Assembly (NCBI GenBank): GCA_020632295.1
Contig: JACKFU010000001.1
Location: 248,001 to 312,000 of the forward strand
Direction of reading: 5' to 3'
From: Candidatus Peribacteria bacterium
Lineage (GTDB): Bacteria > Patescibacteriota > Gracilibacteria > Peribacterales > Peribacteraceae
Length of the DNA: 64,000 nt
Below, piece after piece: positions 1 through 8,112 of the stretch. Within the stretch, counting starts at the first letter, position 1; each line of letters opens with the position of its first letter. A program made the translations under genes and the position numbers. Below the pieces are notes generated by a model. That model was given only the letters and a program-made list of their open reading frames with translations. It was not told the origin of the DNA and did not search any database.

Positions 1-1
1 T

Positions 2-1120
2 GCTATCGCCTGCAAAGAGCATGGCATACGGACTCTTGTTGTTCCTGCGGATAATGGCGCAGAGGCTGCACTCATTCCTGGTGTCGATGTTGTCGCTGTG
101 CACAGTCTAAAAGAGCTGGTCGATATCTTACGAGGTGAAGCAGTGCCAGAACAAATTACCCCACCTGCAAGTGCAGTATATCTGGAACACGACATTGTCG
201 ACTTTGCCGATGTCCGCGGACAGCATAGCGTAAAACGTGCACTAGAGATTGCTGCAGCAGGAGGACACAACGTGCTTCTTAGTGGGGCCCCCGGGGCCGG
301 TAAAACACTTCTTGCGAGGGCGTTTCGTGGGATTCTGCCCCCGCTCTCGCAGGAGGAATCTATTGAAATTAGTCGTATCTACTCTGTAGCAAATAAACTC
401 CCAAGTGACAGCCCGCTTGTAGCCCACAGACCATTTCGCACCGTGCATCACACAGCAAGTGGCGTGAGCATTGTCGGTGGTGGGCAAGTGCCTGGCCCCG
501 GAGAGATTAGCTTGGCGCATCGTGGCGTTCTGTTTTTGGATGAGCTTGCGGAATTTCCAACCCAAGTACTTGAGGTGCTCAGACAACCACTCGAAGACAG
601 AACCATTACCGTAACAAGAGCAAACGGTAGTGTGACGTTCCCTGCAGACTTTATTATGGTCGCCGCAATGAACCCTGCAAAATACTGTGCAGGAAACGCA
701 CAGAAAATTAAGAGCCGCATTAGTCAGCCGCTGCTTGATCGCATTGATCTCACCATTGATGTACAACCTGTCGACATTGATGATTTACAAAAAAAACCCG
801 ATAGCTCCACAGAGTCTTCCTCCGTTATTCGTGAACGCGTTCTTGCAGCGCGTCAGGCACAGGAAAAACGTTTTGCTGATATGCCCATATCTACCAATAA
901 GGAGATGGGCGTAAAACAGATTGATGCTCTCTGCCCACTGTGCTCGGTATCACAGATGCTCCTTAAACAAGCTGTGCAGCGTATGAACCTCTCTGCTCGT
1001 AGTTACCACCGTACTATCAAAGTCGCACGTACCATAGCCGATTTAGCTCAAGCAAAAGATATAGAGCCTGCACACGTTGCTGAGGCATTGCAGTATCGAC
1101 AGAATATTGATGGAGAATAG
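2..1120 (+). CDS. comM: ComM/YifB-type Mg-chelatase-like AAA+ ATPase, 5' end outside window
   Basis: The open frame runs in from the left edge without a stop, so the GTG at 98 is not the true start. The 372 visible residues hold the end of the N-terminal Lon-protease-like domain and then the Mg-chelatase ChlI-type AAA+ module. The Walker A motif GAPGAGKT and the Walker B motif GVLFLDELAEF are both intact. The C-terminal region (RMNLSARSYHRTIKVARTIA) is the typical ComM ending. Family members are hexameric helicases that promote branch migration during natural transformation. This role fits the type IV pilus genes and the ComEC-type hydrolase elsewhere in the window, but that link is inference. 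pyrF follows after 26 nt. Confidence 0.93.
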   Translation, partial: AIACKEHGIRTLVVPADNGAEAALIPGVDVVAVHSLKELVDILRGEAVPEQITPPASAVYLEHDIVDFADVRGQHSVKRALEIAAAGGHNVLLSGAPGAGKTLLARAFRGILPPLSQEESIEISRIYSVANKLPSDSPLVAHRPFRTVHHTASGVSIVGGGQVPGPGEISLAHRGVLFLDELAEFPTQVLEVLRQPLEDRTITVTRANGSVTFPADFIMVAAMNPAKYCAGNAQKIKSRISQPLLDRIDLTIDVQPVDIDDLQKKPDSSTESSSVIRERVLAARQAQEKRFADMPISTNKEMGVKQIDALCPLCSVSQMLLKQAVQRMNLSARSYHRTIKVARTIADLAQAKDIEPAHVAEALQYRQNIDGE

Positions 1121-1133
1121 CTGCGTAGTTCGC

Positions 1134-1139
1134 TACTAT
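1134..1139 (+). promoter_or_regulatory. -10 box of pyrF (leaderless start)
   Basis: TACTAT ends 7 nt before the pyrF ATG, so transcription should begin at or next to the start codon. No convincing -35 box lies at 16-18 nt. The same arrangement recurs at many genes in this window. Confidence 0.45.
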
Positions 1140-1146
1140 CCTTGCG

Positions 1147-1983
1147 ATGCACTTCGGGGATGCACTAACGGCTGCTACCACAGAGAAATCTCCTGTCTGT
1201 GTTGGACTGGATCCAAACATGAGCAAGCTTCCTGAAGGCATTGCTCAGGATGCAAATGGTGTCCTCGAGTTTTGTAAAGGCATTGTCGATGCGGTGAAAG
1301 ACATCGCCTGCTGTATTAAACCACAGATGGCGTATTTTGAACTTCTTGGCTGGGAGGGGATGAAGGTATTCTGGGAAGTTTGTGCATACGCAAAGCAGCA
1401 AAACCTAATAGTCATTGCCGACGGTAAGCGCAACGATATTGGTACAACCTGCGAAGCCTATGCGGATGCGTACCTCAATGAACTCAGTCCCATAGATGCA
1501 CTGACTGTATCGCCATATCTCGGCAGCGATGGCATCGCTCCATTTGTCGAACGTTGCGTGCAACATCGCAAAGGGATCTTTGTTCTCGTAAAAACGAGCA
1601 ACCCAAGTAGTGGGGAATTACAAGATTTACCCTGTGGCGATGAAGTGGTGCACGAGCATATGGCACAACTTATCGAAGGAATGGCAGCGCAGCATATTGG
1701 TGAGAGTGGCCTGTCATGTATAGGAGCTGTTGTTGGTGCTACGTATCCCGAAGAACTCAAGTACCTGCGCACTCTCATGCCCCATGTACCGTTTCTCATT
1801 CCTGGTTATGGTGCACAAGGTGGTAGTGCAGCAGATATAGTCGGTGGCTTTATTGGTAACACCGGAGCGGTTGTAAACTCTTCACGCAGTATTATTTTTG
1901 CCAGTAACGGCAGCGATTGGAAAGAAGCAGCACAGGAGGCAGCAGAACACATGAGAAGCGACCTACAAGCTGTGCTCGCGTAA
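1147..1983 (+). CDS. pyrF: orotidine 5'-phosphate decarboxylase
   Basis: This enzyme decarboxylates OMP to UMP in the last step of de novo pyrimidine synthesis. At 278 residues it has the length of the longer OMP decarboxylase type (subfamily 2). The catalytic Asp/Lys cluster is visible in VIADGKRNDIG near residue 95. Phosphate-binding loops are seen at GAVVGAT and at IPGYGAQGG. The pathway partners pyrB and pyrC are 40 kb away in another operon, so the pathway is scattered. The stop codon abuts the end of the convergent SLH gene with no spacer. Confidence 0.95.
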   Translation: MHFGDALTAATTEKSPVCVGLDPNMSKLPEGIAQDANGVLEFCKGIVDAVKDIACCIKPQMAYFELLGWEGMKVFWEVCAYAKQQNLIVIADGKRNDIGTTCEAYADAYLNELSPIDALTVSPYLGSDGIAPFVERCVQHRKGIFVLVKTSNPSSGELQDLPCGDEVVHEHMAQLIEGMAAQHIGESGLSCIGAVVGATYPEELKYLRTLMPHVPFLIPGYGAQGGSAADIVGGFIGNTGAVVNSSRSIIFASNGSDWKEAAQEAAEHMRSDLQAVLA

Positions 1984-3651
1984 TTATTTCCAGACGCTTC
2001 CTTCTGCAATTGGCTCGGGTAGATCTACCCAGCGAAAGTTTCCGGTGCCATCGCTCCACTGCAAATGACCCAGTTCTCCCGGATCTGTCGTTGTACTTAT
2101 CGTACCGGGCTTATCGATATCAATACGCAGTACTGGATTCTCTGCAGATGGATTGACCGTCACAGATCCCCATAGTTGGAAGAGCACATTCCCGTGCTCC
2201 ATATATCCCATCGATGCAGGAATGTTTGAACAGCTAATGAGGTTTGCATTGAGAGAACACTGCGATGTTACCGTGTCCTGTGCGATGCCAAGCACAGGGT
2301 GGTCGACCGTGACGCCACGGCGTTCCATGGTAAAGACGAGATCATCAACACTAAGAAGAGCACCGTCGATCGCTTCACCCATGACTTCAAATTCCGCAAT
2401 GAGCATAGTATCTCCGTCACTAAGATCGAGGATGGGAGGGCGATTGTTTTGAACGCCAGTAATGTGTCCCATCGCTGTTTGGTGGGCAGGGTACGCTACA
2501 TCTGACGCAATGAGTTGGTACTCCTCATCGCGCTTTAGTGCACGCACATTCATCGACATCCACTTCACCTGAATCAGCTCTTCGCTGTGTCCTTGGTCTG
2601 GGCTTTTGATAGTTGCCTCAAGCGCAAGCTCGGCACCTGTTGCTGGTAATACAAAATGATTCACCGCATCGGACTGCGCCTTCCATGTAAGCTCATTTTT
2701 GTCAGCGTTATCTTTTGTGAGCTGAGCAATGCGTTTGCCAGTTTCATCAACAAGATAGAGTGCTGAAATGTTTTTTACTTCTTCACGGAACTTGATGGTG
2801 ACATTGCTGACTGTTGCCATTTCGCCACGAGGAATAAAGTGACCACTTGCGATGATCTCACTTGTTCCGAGGAGGAGGAAGTGGCTGATTGCGGGAAGAG
2901 GGATAGAGGGGGAAGAGGAAACAGACGTGCTAGAAGGTACAGAGGTGTCTCCTTCTGCACCTTCTGCACCGTTATCCACCTCTGTACCCTCTTGTTTTTT
3001 CTCTACAATCTCTTTTGCAATCACGAGATTAAAGCTGCGCTCTGAGAGGCGATAGGTCTCTAGTTCTCCTTCTTCCTGCGCGCGGTAGGCTGATGCTAGG
3101 CGGGCCATTTGCCCGCGAGTGATTGCGCGATCGTACTCAATGCTCGCGGGCAGTGCAGTTTTATTAAACTGAGCCGCACGCACGTACCCGGCGTACCACT
3201 CCTCGTCATCGGCACTGTAGGCTACATACCCGTAGAGCTCACTGAGAATCTTCAGTGCTTCTGCGTAGTTTACTGTTTGCCCGGGCTTAAACTCTCCATC
3301 CGGGTATCCGCTGATAATCCCTCGTTTCTTTGCAAGACAGACATACTGCGAAAACCAATCATCAGCTAATACATCTGGGAAACAGTTTGCGCTATCACTG
3401 GGACTGACGCGAATTTTTGGGTAGCTTGCGAGAGCAATCTTCAAAAACTCTGCGCGGTTGAGGGTTCTTGTTGGCTTAAATGAACCGTCAGGGTACCCCT
3501 GAACGGCATTGATGGACGTGAGTAAGCTAATGCCTGCTGCCTCAGCGGGAATAAATGGCGCGTCTGTGTAGAGCAGACTTAAATTGCGATACTCAAGCGC
3601 AGATGCGCTCAACGGCAGTAGTAATCCTATGACAATCATTAGTCGTTTCAC
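1984..3651 (-). CDS. secreted protein with N-terminal SLH domains
   Basis: The product has a signal peptide (KRLMIVIGLLLPLSASALE) followed by about three S-layer homology repeats over roughly residues 25-205, with motifs such as GYPDGSFKPTRTLNRAEFLK, GYPDGEFKPGQTVNYAEALK and ITRGQMARLA. A low-complexity Ser/Glu/Gly linker and a long beta-rich C-terminal region without a recognised domain follow. SLH repeats usually anchor proteins to cell-wall polymers, so this is probably a surface protein. I chose GTG 3651 because it directly precedes the signal peptide; a longer frame opens at 3735. A TACAAT box (3660-3665) ends 8 nt before it, which fits a leaderless mRNA. The linker holds GGTGCAG/GGTACAG repeats that also occur in nusA. 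Confidence 0.85.
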   Translation of the reverse strand: MKRLMIVIGLLLPLSASALEYRNLSLLYTDAPFIPAEAAGISLLTSINAVQGYPDGSFKPTRTLNRAEFLKIALASYPKIRVSPSDSANCFPDVLADDWFSQYVCLAKKRGIISGYPDGEFKPGQTVNYAEALKILSELYGYVAYSADDEEWYAGYVRAAQFNKTALPASIEYDRAITRGQMARLASAYRAQEEGELETYRLSERSFNLVIAKEIVEKKQEGTEVDNGAEGAEGDTSVPSSTSVSSSPSIPLPAISHFLLLGTSEIIASGHFIPRGEMATVSNVTIKFREEVKNISALYLVDETGKRIAQLTKDNADKNELTWKAQSDAVNHFVLPATGAELALEATIKSPDQGHSEELIQVKWMSMNVRALKRDEEYQLIASDVAYPAHQTAMGHITGVQNNRPPILDLSDGDTMLIAEFEVMGEAIDGALLSVDDLVFTMERRGVTVDHPVLGIAQDTVTSQCSLNANLISCSNIPASMGYMEHGNVLFQLWGSVTVNPSAENPVLRIDIDKPGTISTTTDPGELGHLQWSDGTGNFRWVDLPEPIAEGSVWK

Positions 3652-3820
3652 AGGGCAATATTGTAGCACAAAATCGATTCCATCGCAGTACAGCCTGCTA
3701 TACTTTCTCTGATTGTAGCTCGTTGTTGCAATCACTCCCTCCCCCTCACAACGTTTAGCGTCCTTCAGGACAAACCAAACGCATACTGGTGCCTACGTTG
3801 TGGGGGGCTATTATACGCAA

Positions 3821-3880
3821 GACCCCGTAGTTCCCGCCTTCGCTCTGCTCCGCAAGCTCCGCAGAGACTACGGCGGGCAG
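3821..3880. repeat. CCGTAG/CGGCGGG inverted-repeat element
   Basis: This stem-loop lies in the 190-nt gap before tRNA-Arg. Outer arms CCGTAGT (about 3825-3831) and ACTACGG (3867-3873) enclose inner arms CTCTGC and GCAGAG. A related CCGCCGTAG...GGCGTAGGCGGG palindrome sits inside rnpB near 15398-15424. It resembles the REP-like palindromes scattered in many CPR genomes. The first 11 nt (GACCCCGTAGT) also match the 5' end of the tRNA 104 nt downstream. Confidence 0.45.
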
Positions 3881-3924
3881 GCCAGAATCACATTCCTGAT
3901 CTTTGCTCATCACATTCCATACCT

Positions 3925-3999
3925 GACCCCGTAGTTCAATGGATAGAACGACTTCCTCCTAAGAAGTAAATGCAGGTTCGATTCCCGCCGGGGTCACCA
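3925..3999 (+). tRNA. tRNA-Arg(CCU), CCA encoded
   Basis: The cloverleaf is complete: acceptor stem GACCCCG pairs with CGGGGTC, the D arm is GTTC/GAAC, and the anticodon stem ACTTC/GAAGT holds loop CTCCTAA, giving anticodon CCU for AGG. The T arm contains GTTCGATT. The CCA end is encoded (3997-3999). A CATGAAGT/ACTTCATG inverted repeat directly after it (3998-4036) may act in termination or processing. Confidence 0.95.
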
Positions 4000-4121
4000 T
4001 GAAGTATGCTCTCACTTCGTTCGAGCAACTTCATGGCAGGCCACTCAATTCTCGCAGTCAGCATACTGAGTGTCCTGTAGTTGCGCGGCTTGCAATGCAG
4101 TAGCACGAAGTGCTTACTGCG

Positions 4122-4150
4122 TTGAGCGCATACTACGGGACTGATATAAT
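4122..4150 (+). promoter_or_regulatory. promoter of the GIY-YIG gene
   Basis: TTGAGC (4122-4127), a 17-nt spacer and a perfect TATAAT (4145-4150). The -10 box ends 8 nt before the ATG at 4159, so the mRNA should have essentially no leader. Confidence 0.7.
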
Positions 4151-4158
4151 CAAGTGCT

Positions 4159-4422
4159 ATGTTCACCGTCTACATTCTTCGCAGCACAAAAGATGGCTCA
4201 CTATATGTAGGCTATACAACTGACTTGGCACAACGAGTTCAAACTCACAACAAAGGCAGTGTGCAATCAACAAAATCAAAACGACCGTGGAAATGTTTTT
4301 TTGCTGAAAGCTATATTGCTCAAGAAGATGCGTTACGACGAGAAAAGTATTTCAAGACTACACAGGGGAAGAATGCAGTGAAGCACATGTTACGAGAAAC
4401 GTTGAAGTTATCGTACTCGTAA
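4159..4422 (+). CDS. small GIY-YIG domain protein
   Basis: This 87-residue protein is a single GIY-YIG nuclease domain. VYILRS gives the first half of the signature and LYVGYTTDLAQRVQTHN the second, with the conserved Arg and the downstream Glu in ALRREKYFK. It belongs to the stand-alone UvrC-N/YhbQ-like group of putative endonucleases, whose members mostly lack a proven substrate. It is a single gene with its own promoter, just after tRNA-Arg; such small nucleases often travel as accessory genes. Confidence 0.85.
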   Translation: MFTVYILRSTKDGSLYVGYTTDLAQRVQTHNKGSVQSTKSKRPWKCFFAESYIAQEDALRREKYFKTTQGKNAVKHMLRETLKLSYS

Positions 4423-4464
4423 TCAAGTTTTGAACTTTTAAACTTATTCAGCAAAATATGTTGG

Positions 4465-4989
4465 ATGAATGATGTACTAATTGAACCACTCTCTACAAAA
4501 ACAGTGGACAAGGTATGTAGCCTTGCCGCGTCTTTGTTTGACGATGAGGTTCAGTCCCCAGAAATTGAAATTCGAAGAAGTCTGAGCAAGAAATCATACG
4601 TAGACACATTCACTGGATACACTGTTTCCAATATTGATTATTGGGTCGCAATACACAGTGCAAGCGGCACTGTTGGTTTTATTGGTTTGTATGAAAATAA
4701 TACAGATTCACATGAGGCAGTATGGATTGGATGGTTTGGCGTGCATCCTGATTTTCGTCGCAAGGGTATTGGAAGTCAGTTACTTGATTGTGTTATTGAA
4801 AGGGCCAAGGAAAGAAACAAAAAGTATTTGCGAGTATATACATCAACATACTTTGCAGAAGAGCAGGCACTGCACATGTACAAAAAACGAGGCATTCAGA
4901 TAAAGAAAACAGAGCAATATGAACCGGAACCATCATTGGATGTGCACTACTTAGAACTTCTACTTACAGCAAAAACGAGTGTCCAATAA
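4465..4989 (+). CDS. GNAT-family N-acetyltransferase
   Basis: A 174-residue protein with a GNAT fold. The acetyl-CoA pyrophosphate loop is visible as RRKGIGSQLL near residue 100, preceded by the beta-4 strand WIGWFGVHPDF. The substrate cannot be predicted. The gene is noticeably more AT-rich than its neighbours, as is the GIY-YIG gene upstream, so the two may have arrived together. It converges with the WPxWIG gene. Confidence 0.8.
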   Translation: MNDVLIEPLSTKTVDKVCSLAASLFDDEVQSPEIEIRRSLSKKSYVDTFTGYTVSNIDYWVAIHSASGTVGFIGLYENNTDSHEAVWIGWFGVHPDFRRKGIGSQLLDCVIERAKERNKKYLRVYTSTYFAEEQALHMYKKRGIQIKKTEQYEPEPSLDVHYLELLLTAKTSVQ

Positions 4990-5016
4990 ATCGAAAAATC
5001 CTGGCCACTACAACCA

Positions 5017-5319
5017 CTACTTCCTCAAAAACGAGGGTACGCCAATCCATCCTGGCCAGTCTTTCGAAAGCTGTTCGACATACGCTTTCTGTGATGCTGT
5101 CAGGTTCTGGTAGCGCTTTCCGTAGATAAATTGGGAGAACAGGTTGAGTCTGCCAATCCAATCAGGCCAGCCAGGGAGAAAATCGAGAGAAGGGTCCTGT
5201 ACGTAGCCGGGCATTACTGTCCGTGTTTTATATTGAAAATCCTTAGCAAAGTATGCCTGTGACATTGTTGGCATAAGCAAGCCAGCAATTGTAAGAAGGG
5301 AGAGGAGAGGTGTTTTCAT
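5017..5319 (-). CDS. small secreted protein with paired WPxWIG motifs (copy A)
   Basis: The product has 100 residues. Residues 1-22 form a signal peptide (MKTPLLSLLTIAGLLMPTMS, then QA). The mature part of about 78 residues has no recognised domain but carries two copies of one motif: GWPDWIGRL at 50-58 and DWPGWIG at 87-93. A second protein at 47248-47562 has the same design (signal peptide, GWPTWIGRL, then DWPSWIGRL at the C-terminus). The shared motif and layout define a small family that I do not recognise. The location is probably outside the membrane; there are no cysteines and no lipobox. It appears to be a single-gene unit. Confidence 0.75.
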   Translation of the reverse strand: MKTPLLSLLTIAGLLMPTMSQAYFAKDFQYKTRTVMPGYVQDPSLDFLPGWPDWIGRLNLFSQFIYGKRYQNLTASQKAYVEQLSKDWPGWIGVPSFLRK

Positions 5320-5351
5320 ATGTACATTATACTCTTCTCTATATTTGCATT

Positions 5352-6095
5352 CTAGTACACCATGAAGAACTGCATCATGTTCTGGAAGAATGACCGTGGT
5401 TCTTCTTCCGGTGCGGACATGTCCATGTCCATATCAGCCATCGGCATACAGATGCCTGCACTGCACATCTCGTTGAATGCACATTCACTATCATCCATGC
5501 AGCCATAGGGCATAGTTGTAGTATCTGGCTCAACAAGTGTTGGCATACAGATATTTGCGCTGCACGTTTCATTAAATGCACATTCATCGTCGGTCATACA
5601 GCCTATATTGACAATGCACATACCAAGACTCATGTCACAGTACTCATTTGCACTCATGTCACAGTCAGCATCTGTGTAACACATGGTCTCCAATACGCAT
5701 TCTGATGCCATGCAAACATATCCCATCCCACATTCACTATCATCCATACAACCGATATTTGCAATGCACATACCAATACCCAGATCACAGTATTCATTTG
5801 CACCACAATCGATATCGGCATGACAGCCCAAATCATCAAGACATTCTGATTCGATACAGACATGCCCATACGAACAATCTGCATCGGTAGTACATCCTGT
5901 TGGTGGCGTATCAGTACACACTCCATCGACACAATATTGCCACGTGCCGCACTGTGCGTCTGACGTACATCCAGCATCAGTGGTTTGGGCGGTATATACG
6001 GTGTATAACTGATACGAGGTGATAATTCCCGCAATGGCAATGATAACGAGGAATACAATTTTATTATTGATACGCTCTAGAGAGTCCATAAGCAT
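5352..6095 (-). CDS. membrane-anchored Cys-rich protein with seven tandem repeats
   Basis: The N-terminus is a single hydrophobic segment (about residues 13-33, KIVFLVIIAIAGIITSYQLY) without a clear cleavage site. Seven repeats of the form C-x4-D-x2-C-x5/7-C-x4/6-C follow, for example GCTTDADCSYGHVCIESEC and GCMDDSECGMGYVCMASEC, for 28 cysteines. The spacing suggests small disulfide-bonded modules like the Cys-rich repeats of some secreted eukaryotic and myxobacterial proteins. A Met/Asp-rich stretch (MADMDMDMS) and an aromatic tail (FFQNMMQFFMVY) end the protein. It is probably exposed on the cell surface. Translation may begin at the second Met (6089). Confidence 0.78.
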   Translation of the reverse strand: MLMDSLERINNKIVFLVIIAIAGIITSYQLYTVYTAQTTDAGCTSDAQCGTWQYCVDGVCTDTPPTGCTTDADCSYGHVCIESECLDDLGCHADIDCGANEYCDLGIGMCIANIGCMDDSECGMGYVCMASECVLETMCYTDADCDMSANEYCDMSLGMCIVNIGCMTDDECAFNETCSANICMPTLVEPDTTTMPYGCMDDSECAFNEMCSAGICMPMADMDMDMSAPEEEPRSFFQNMMQFFMVY

Positions 6096-6167
6096 GTTTG
6101 TGTAATTTAATTATCATTATAACAAAATATTCATATTTTTACAAATGTTCTTATAATGCTGATTTTC

Positions 6168-6707
6168 CTACTTCGAGGGTTTTAGAATAACCACCTCCCG
6201 CCCTTCAACAGGCAGACCTCCCTTCAGTTTATATTCACTTTCAATGTCTTTGTCCTGTGCGCCGACTGCTTTGAGGAGCTCGACAAACGTTGCTTCGTCT
6301 TTGGTTGGCAAGGGGATAAGAACACGTGGGTCGACTTCGTCGATAAACTTCTGTGCAAGCTTTGCATCATCTGCTGGAAGACAGAGGATATCAATGTCAC
6401 CAAGGAGTTCCATGTTGTGATCTGTCCACTGATGCAGGGGAGTGGAGATGAAGGCAATGCGTACTGAACCATTATCAATGGCGTAGCTGACCTTCTGCCC
6501 TTCCTCATGACCAATACCACGAATAGCAAGTCCACCAACATCGTATTCGCCGGGCCAAGAAATCACGCCTTTCTTTACCTCTTCTTTCGGCGTACCGAGC
6601 AAGCTGAGCTGCGCACTCGCATCCGGAGATGCTGGAAATGCAACGACGGTCTTTCCGTCGATATCACAGGAAATAGTCTGGCCTCCTTTGGATGTGATAG
6701 TGATCAT
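6168..6707 (-). CDS. MBL-fold-like protein lacking the metal motif
   Basis: A 179-residue protein resembling the beta-lactamase-superfamily 'Zn-dependent hydrolase-like' proteins common in CPR genomes. The hallmark WPGEYDVGGLAIRGI near residue 50 is present. The metal-binding HxHxDH motif is missing; the matching strand reads FISTPLHQWTDHN. It is therefore probably not a classical metallohydrolase. It sits downstream of murA on the same strand, separated by a purine-rich repeat. Function unknown. Confidence 0.6.
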   Translation of the reverse strand: MITITSKGGQTISCDIDGKTVVAFPASPDASAQLSLLGTPKEEVKKGVISWPGEYDVGGLAIRGIGHEEGQKVSYAIDNGSVRIAFISTPLHQWTDHNMELLGDIDILCLPADDAKLAQKFIDEVDPRVLIPLPTKDEATFVELLKAVGAQDKDIESEYKLKGGLPVEGREVVILKPSK

Positions 6708-6711
6708 TTCA

Positions 6712-6752
6712 AGTGGAAAGAGTAAAGAGTAAAGAGGAAAGAGTAAAGCAAA
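6712..6752. repeat. GGAAAGAGTAAAGAG tandem repeat
   Basis: Imperfect short tandem repeats built from GGAAAGAG and TAAAGAG units, between murA and the MBL-like gene. Similar tracts occur at 8113-8159, 42730-42757 and, in the opposite orientation, 43484-43524. Confidence 0.75.
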
Positions 6753-6759
6753 GAACAGC

Positions 6760-8112
6760 CTATCTTTCCGCTTTCATCTTTCCGCTTTCATCTTCTATGC
6801 GCACAGCATGTTCAACATTCTCCCGCTTCACCTTCTCTACTGCTTCCTCCAGTTCTATCTTCTCAATTTTTGCACCAAGACCACGAAGTTTATCATCAAG
6901 GTGATCGTATCCGCGCTCAATGTATCGCACATCTGTGATAGTGGTTTCGCCGTCGGCACAGAGTGCAGCAAGCACCATAGCAGCACCCGCACGAATATCG
7001 TTACTGGCCACTGTGCGACCACGAAGCTGTACAGGTCCGATAATGAGCGCCTGATGGGAATTGAGAATTTCAACGTGTGCCCCCATCTTCTCCAGTTCGT
7101 ACAGATATGCCATACGTCCTTCAAAGAGGACTTCGTGCACACGGCTCACACCTTTTGCCTGTGTCATGGCTACTCCCATGGGTGCCATAAGGTCTGTTGG
7201 GAAGCCAGGGAAGATATTCGTCTGCACATTGATGGCACTCAGCGAGGAAATTTCTCCGTCGATAAGCATCACGTTTTCTGCGCTGTCGTACTTCCAGACT
7301 GCACCCATACGCCTGAGCTTGTCGTAGAAGTTAATAAGGTGTTCGTATTCAATATCGTGCAAGCGTACTTTGCCACGCGTCACGAGCGCCGCAATGCTCA
7401 GTGCTCCTGCTTCCAAGTAGTCTGATGGAACGCGTAGCTCTGCACAGGCAAGACTCTTACGACCACGCACGGTAATTGTGTGTGTCCCAATGCCTTCCAC
7501 TTCCGCCCCCATAGCACGCACAAACTTACAAACAGACTGCACATGTGGCTCGGCTGCAGCCATATCAATGCGCGTTTCTCCGGGAACAAGTGCGGCAGCA
7601 AGAATGGCATTCTCCGTTGCTGTCACCGAAAACTCCGACAGGATGACGCGACCAGGCTTGAGTGTTCCCTGGAGATGCAATACATCTTCCGTGCTCATGT
7701 CTTCTGCGCCCATCTGGGTAAACACCTGGATGTGCGCATCGACTGGGCGTTTGCCAAGCACACACCCTCCCGGATAACACATCTCAACAACACCGAAGCG
7801 CGCAAGGAGTGGTCCGAGGAGTACGATAGAGCCGCGGAGTTTCGAGACAAACTCTGCAGGAATTGGTTTACTCTGTAAGTTGTTCGTACGAATACGTACT
7901 GTCCCACCCTGGAAACTGGTCTGTGCTCCGAGGTAATTAAGAATTTGGAGCATTACTTTAATGTCTCTGAGGTACGGCACATTGGTCAGTACCGTCTCCC
8001 CCTCACAGAGGACAGACGCCGCAATGAGCGGCAATGCTGCATTTTTTGAGCCAGAGATCGTAACATCTCCTTTAAGTGGCTGTCCGCCGCGGATTCTGTA
8101 GCGAATGTCCAT
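6760..8112 (-). CDS. murA: UDP-N-acetylglucosamine 1-carboxyvinyltransferase
   Basis: MurA transfers enolpyruvate from PEP to UDP-GlcNAc, the first committed step of peptidoglycan synthesis. The length of 450 residues is somewhat above the usual 420 because of a charged C-terminal tail after about residue 425. The substrate-binding GSKNAALPL (residues 21-29) is present. The catalytic Cys is present at residue 117 in GGCVLGKRPVDAH, so the enzyme should be of the fosfomycin-sensitive type rather than the Asp variant. Purine-rich repeats flank the gene on both sides. Confidence 0.97.
   Translation of the reverse strand: MDIRYRIRGGQPLKGDVTISGSKNAALPLIAASVLCEGETVLTNVPYLRDIKVMLQILNYLGAQTSFQGGTVRIRTNNLQSKPIPAEFVSKLRGSIVLLGPLLARFGVVEMCYPGGCVLGKRPVDAHIQVFTQMGAEDMSTEDVLHLQGTLKPGRVILSEFSVTATENAILAAALVPGETRIDMAAAEPHVQSVCKFVRAMGAEVEGIGTHTITVRGRKSLACAELRVPSDYLEAGALSIAALVTRGKVRLHDIEYEHLINFYDKLRRMGAVWKYDSAENVMLIDGEISSLSAINVQTNIFPGFPTDLMAPMGVAMTQAKGVSRVHEVLFEGRMAYLYELEKMGAHVEILNSHQALIIGPVQLRGRTVASNDIRAGAAMVLAALCADGETTITDVRYIERGYDHLDDKLRGLGAKIEKIELEEAVEKVKRENVEHAVRIEDESGKMKAER

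Noticed and set aside
242..766. 174-codon minus-strand frame inside comM
   Set aside because: Antisense shadow of a conserved ATPase gene without a promoter, ribosome-binding site or motif.
3995..4040. Integrase attachment site at tRNA-Arg
   Set aside because: An inverted repeat follows the tRNA, but there is no integrase gene and no second copy of the tRNA 3' end nearby.
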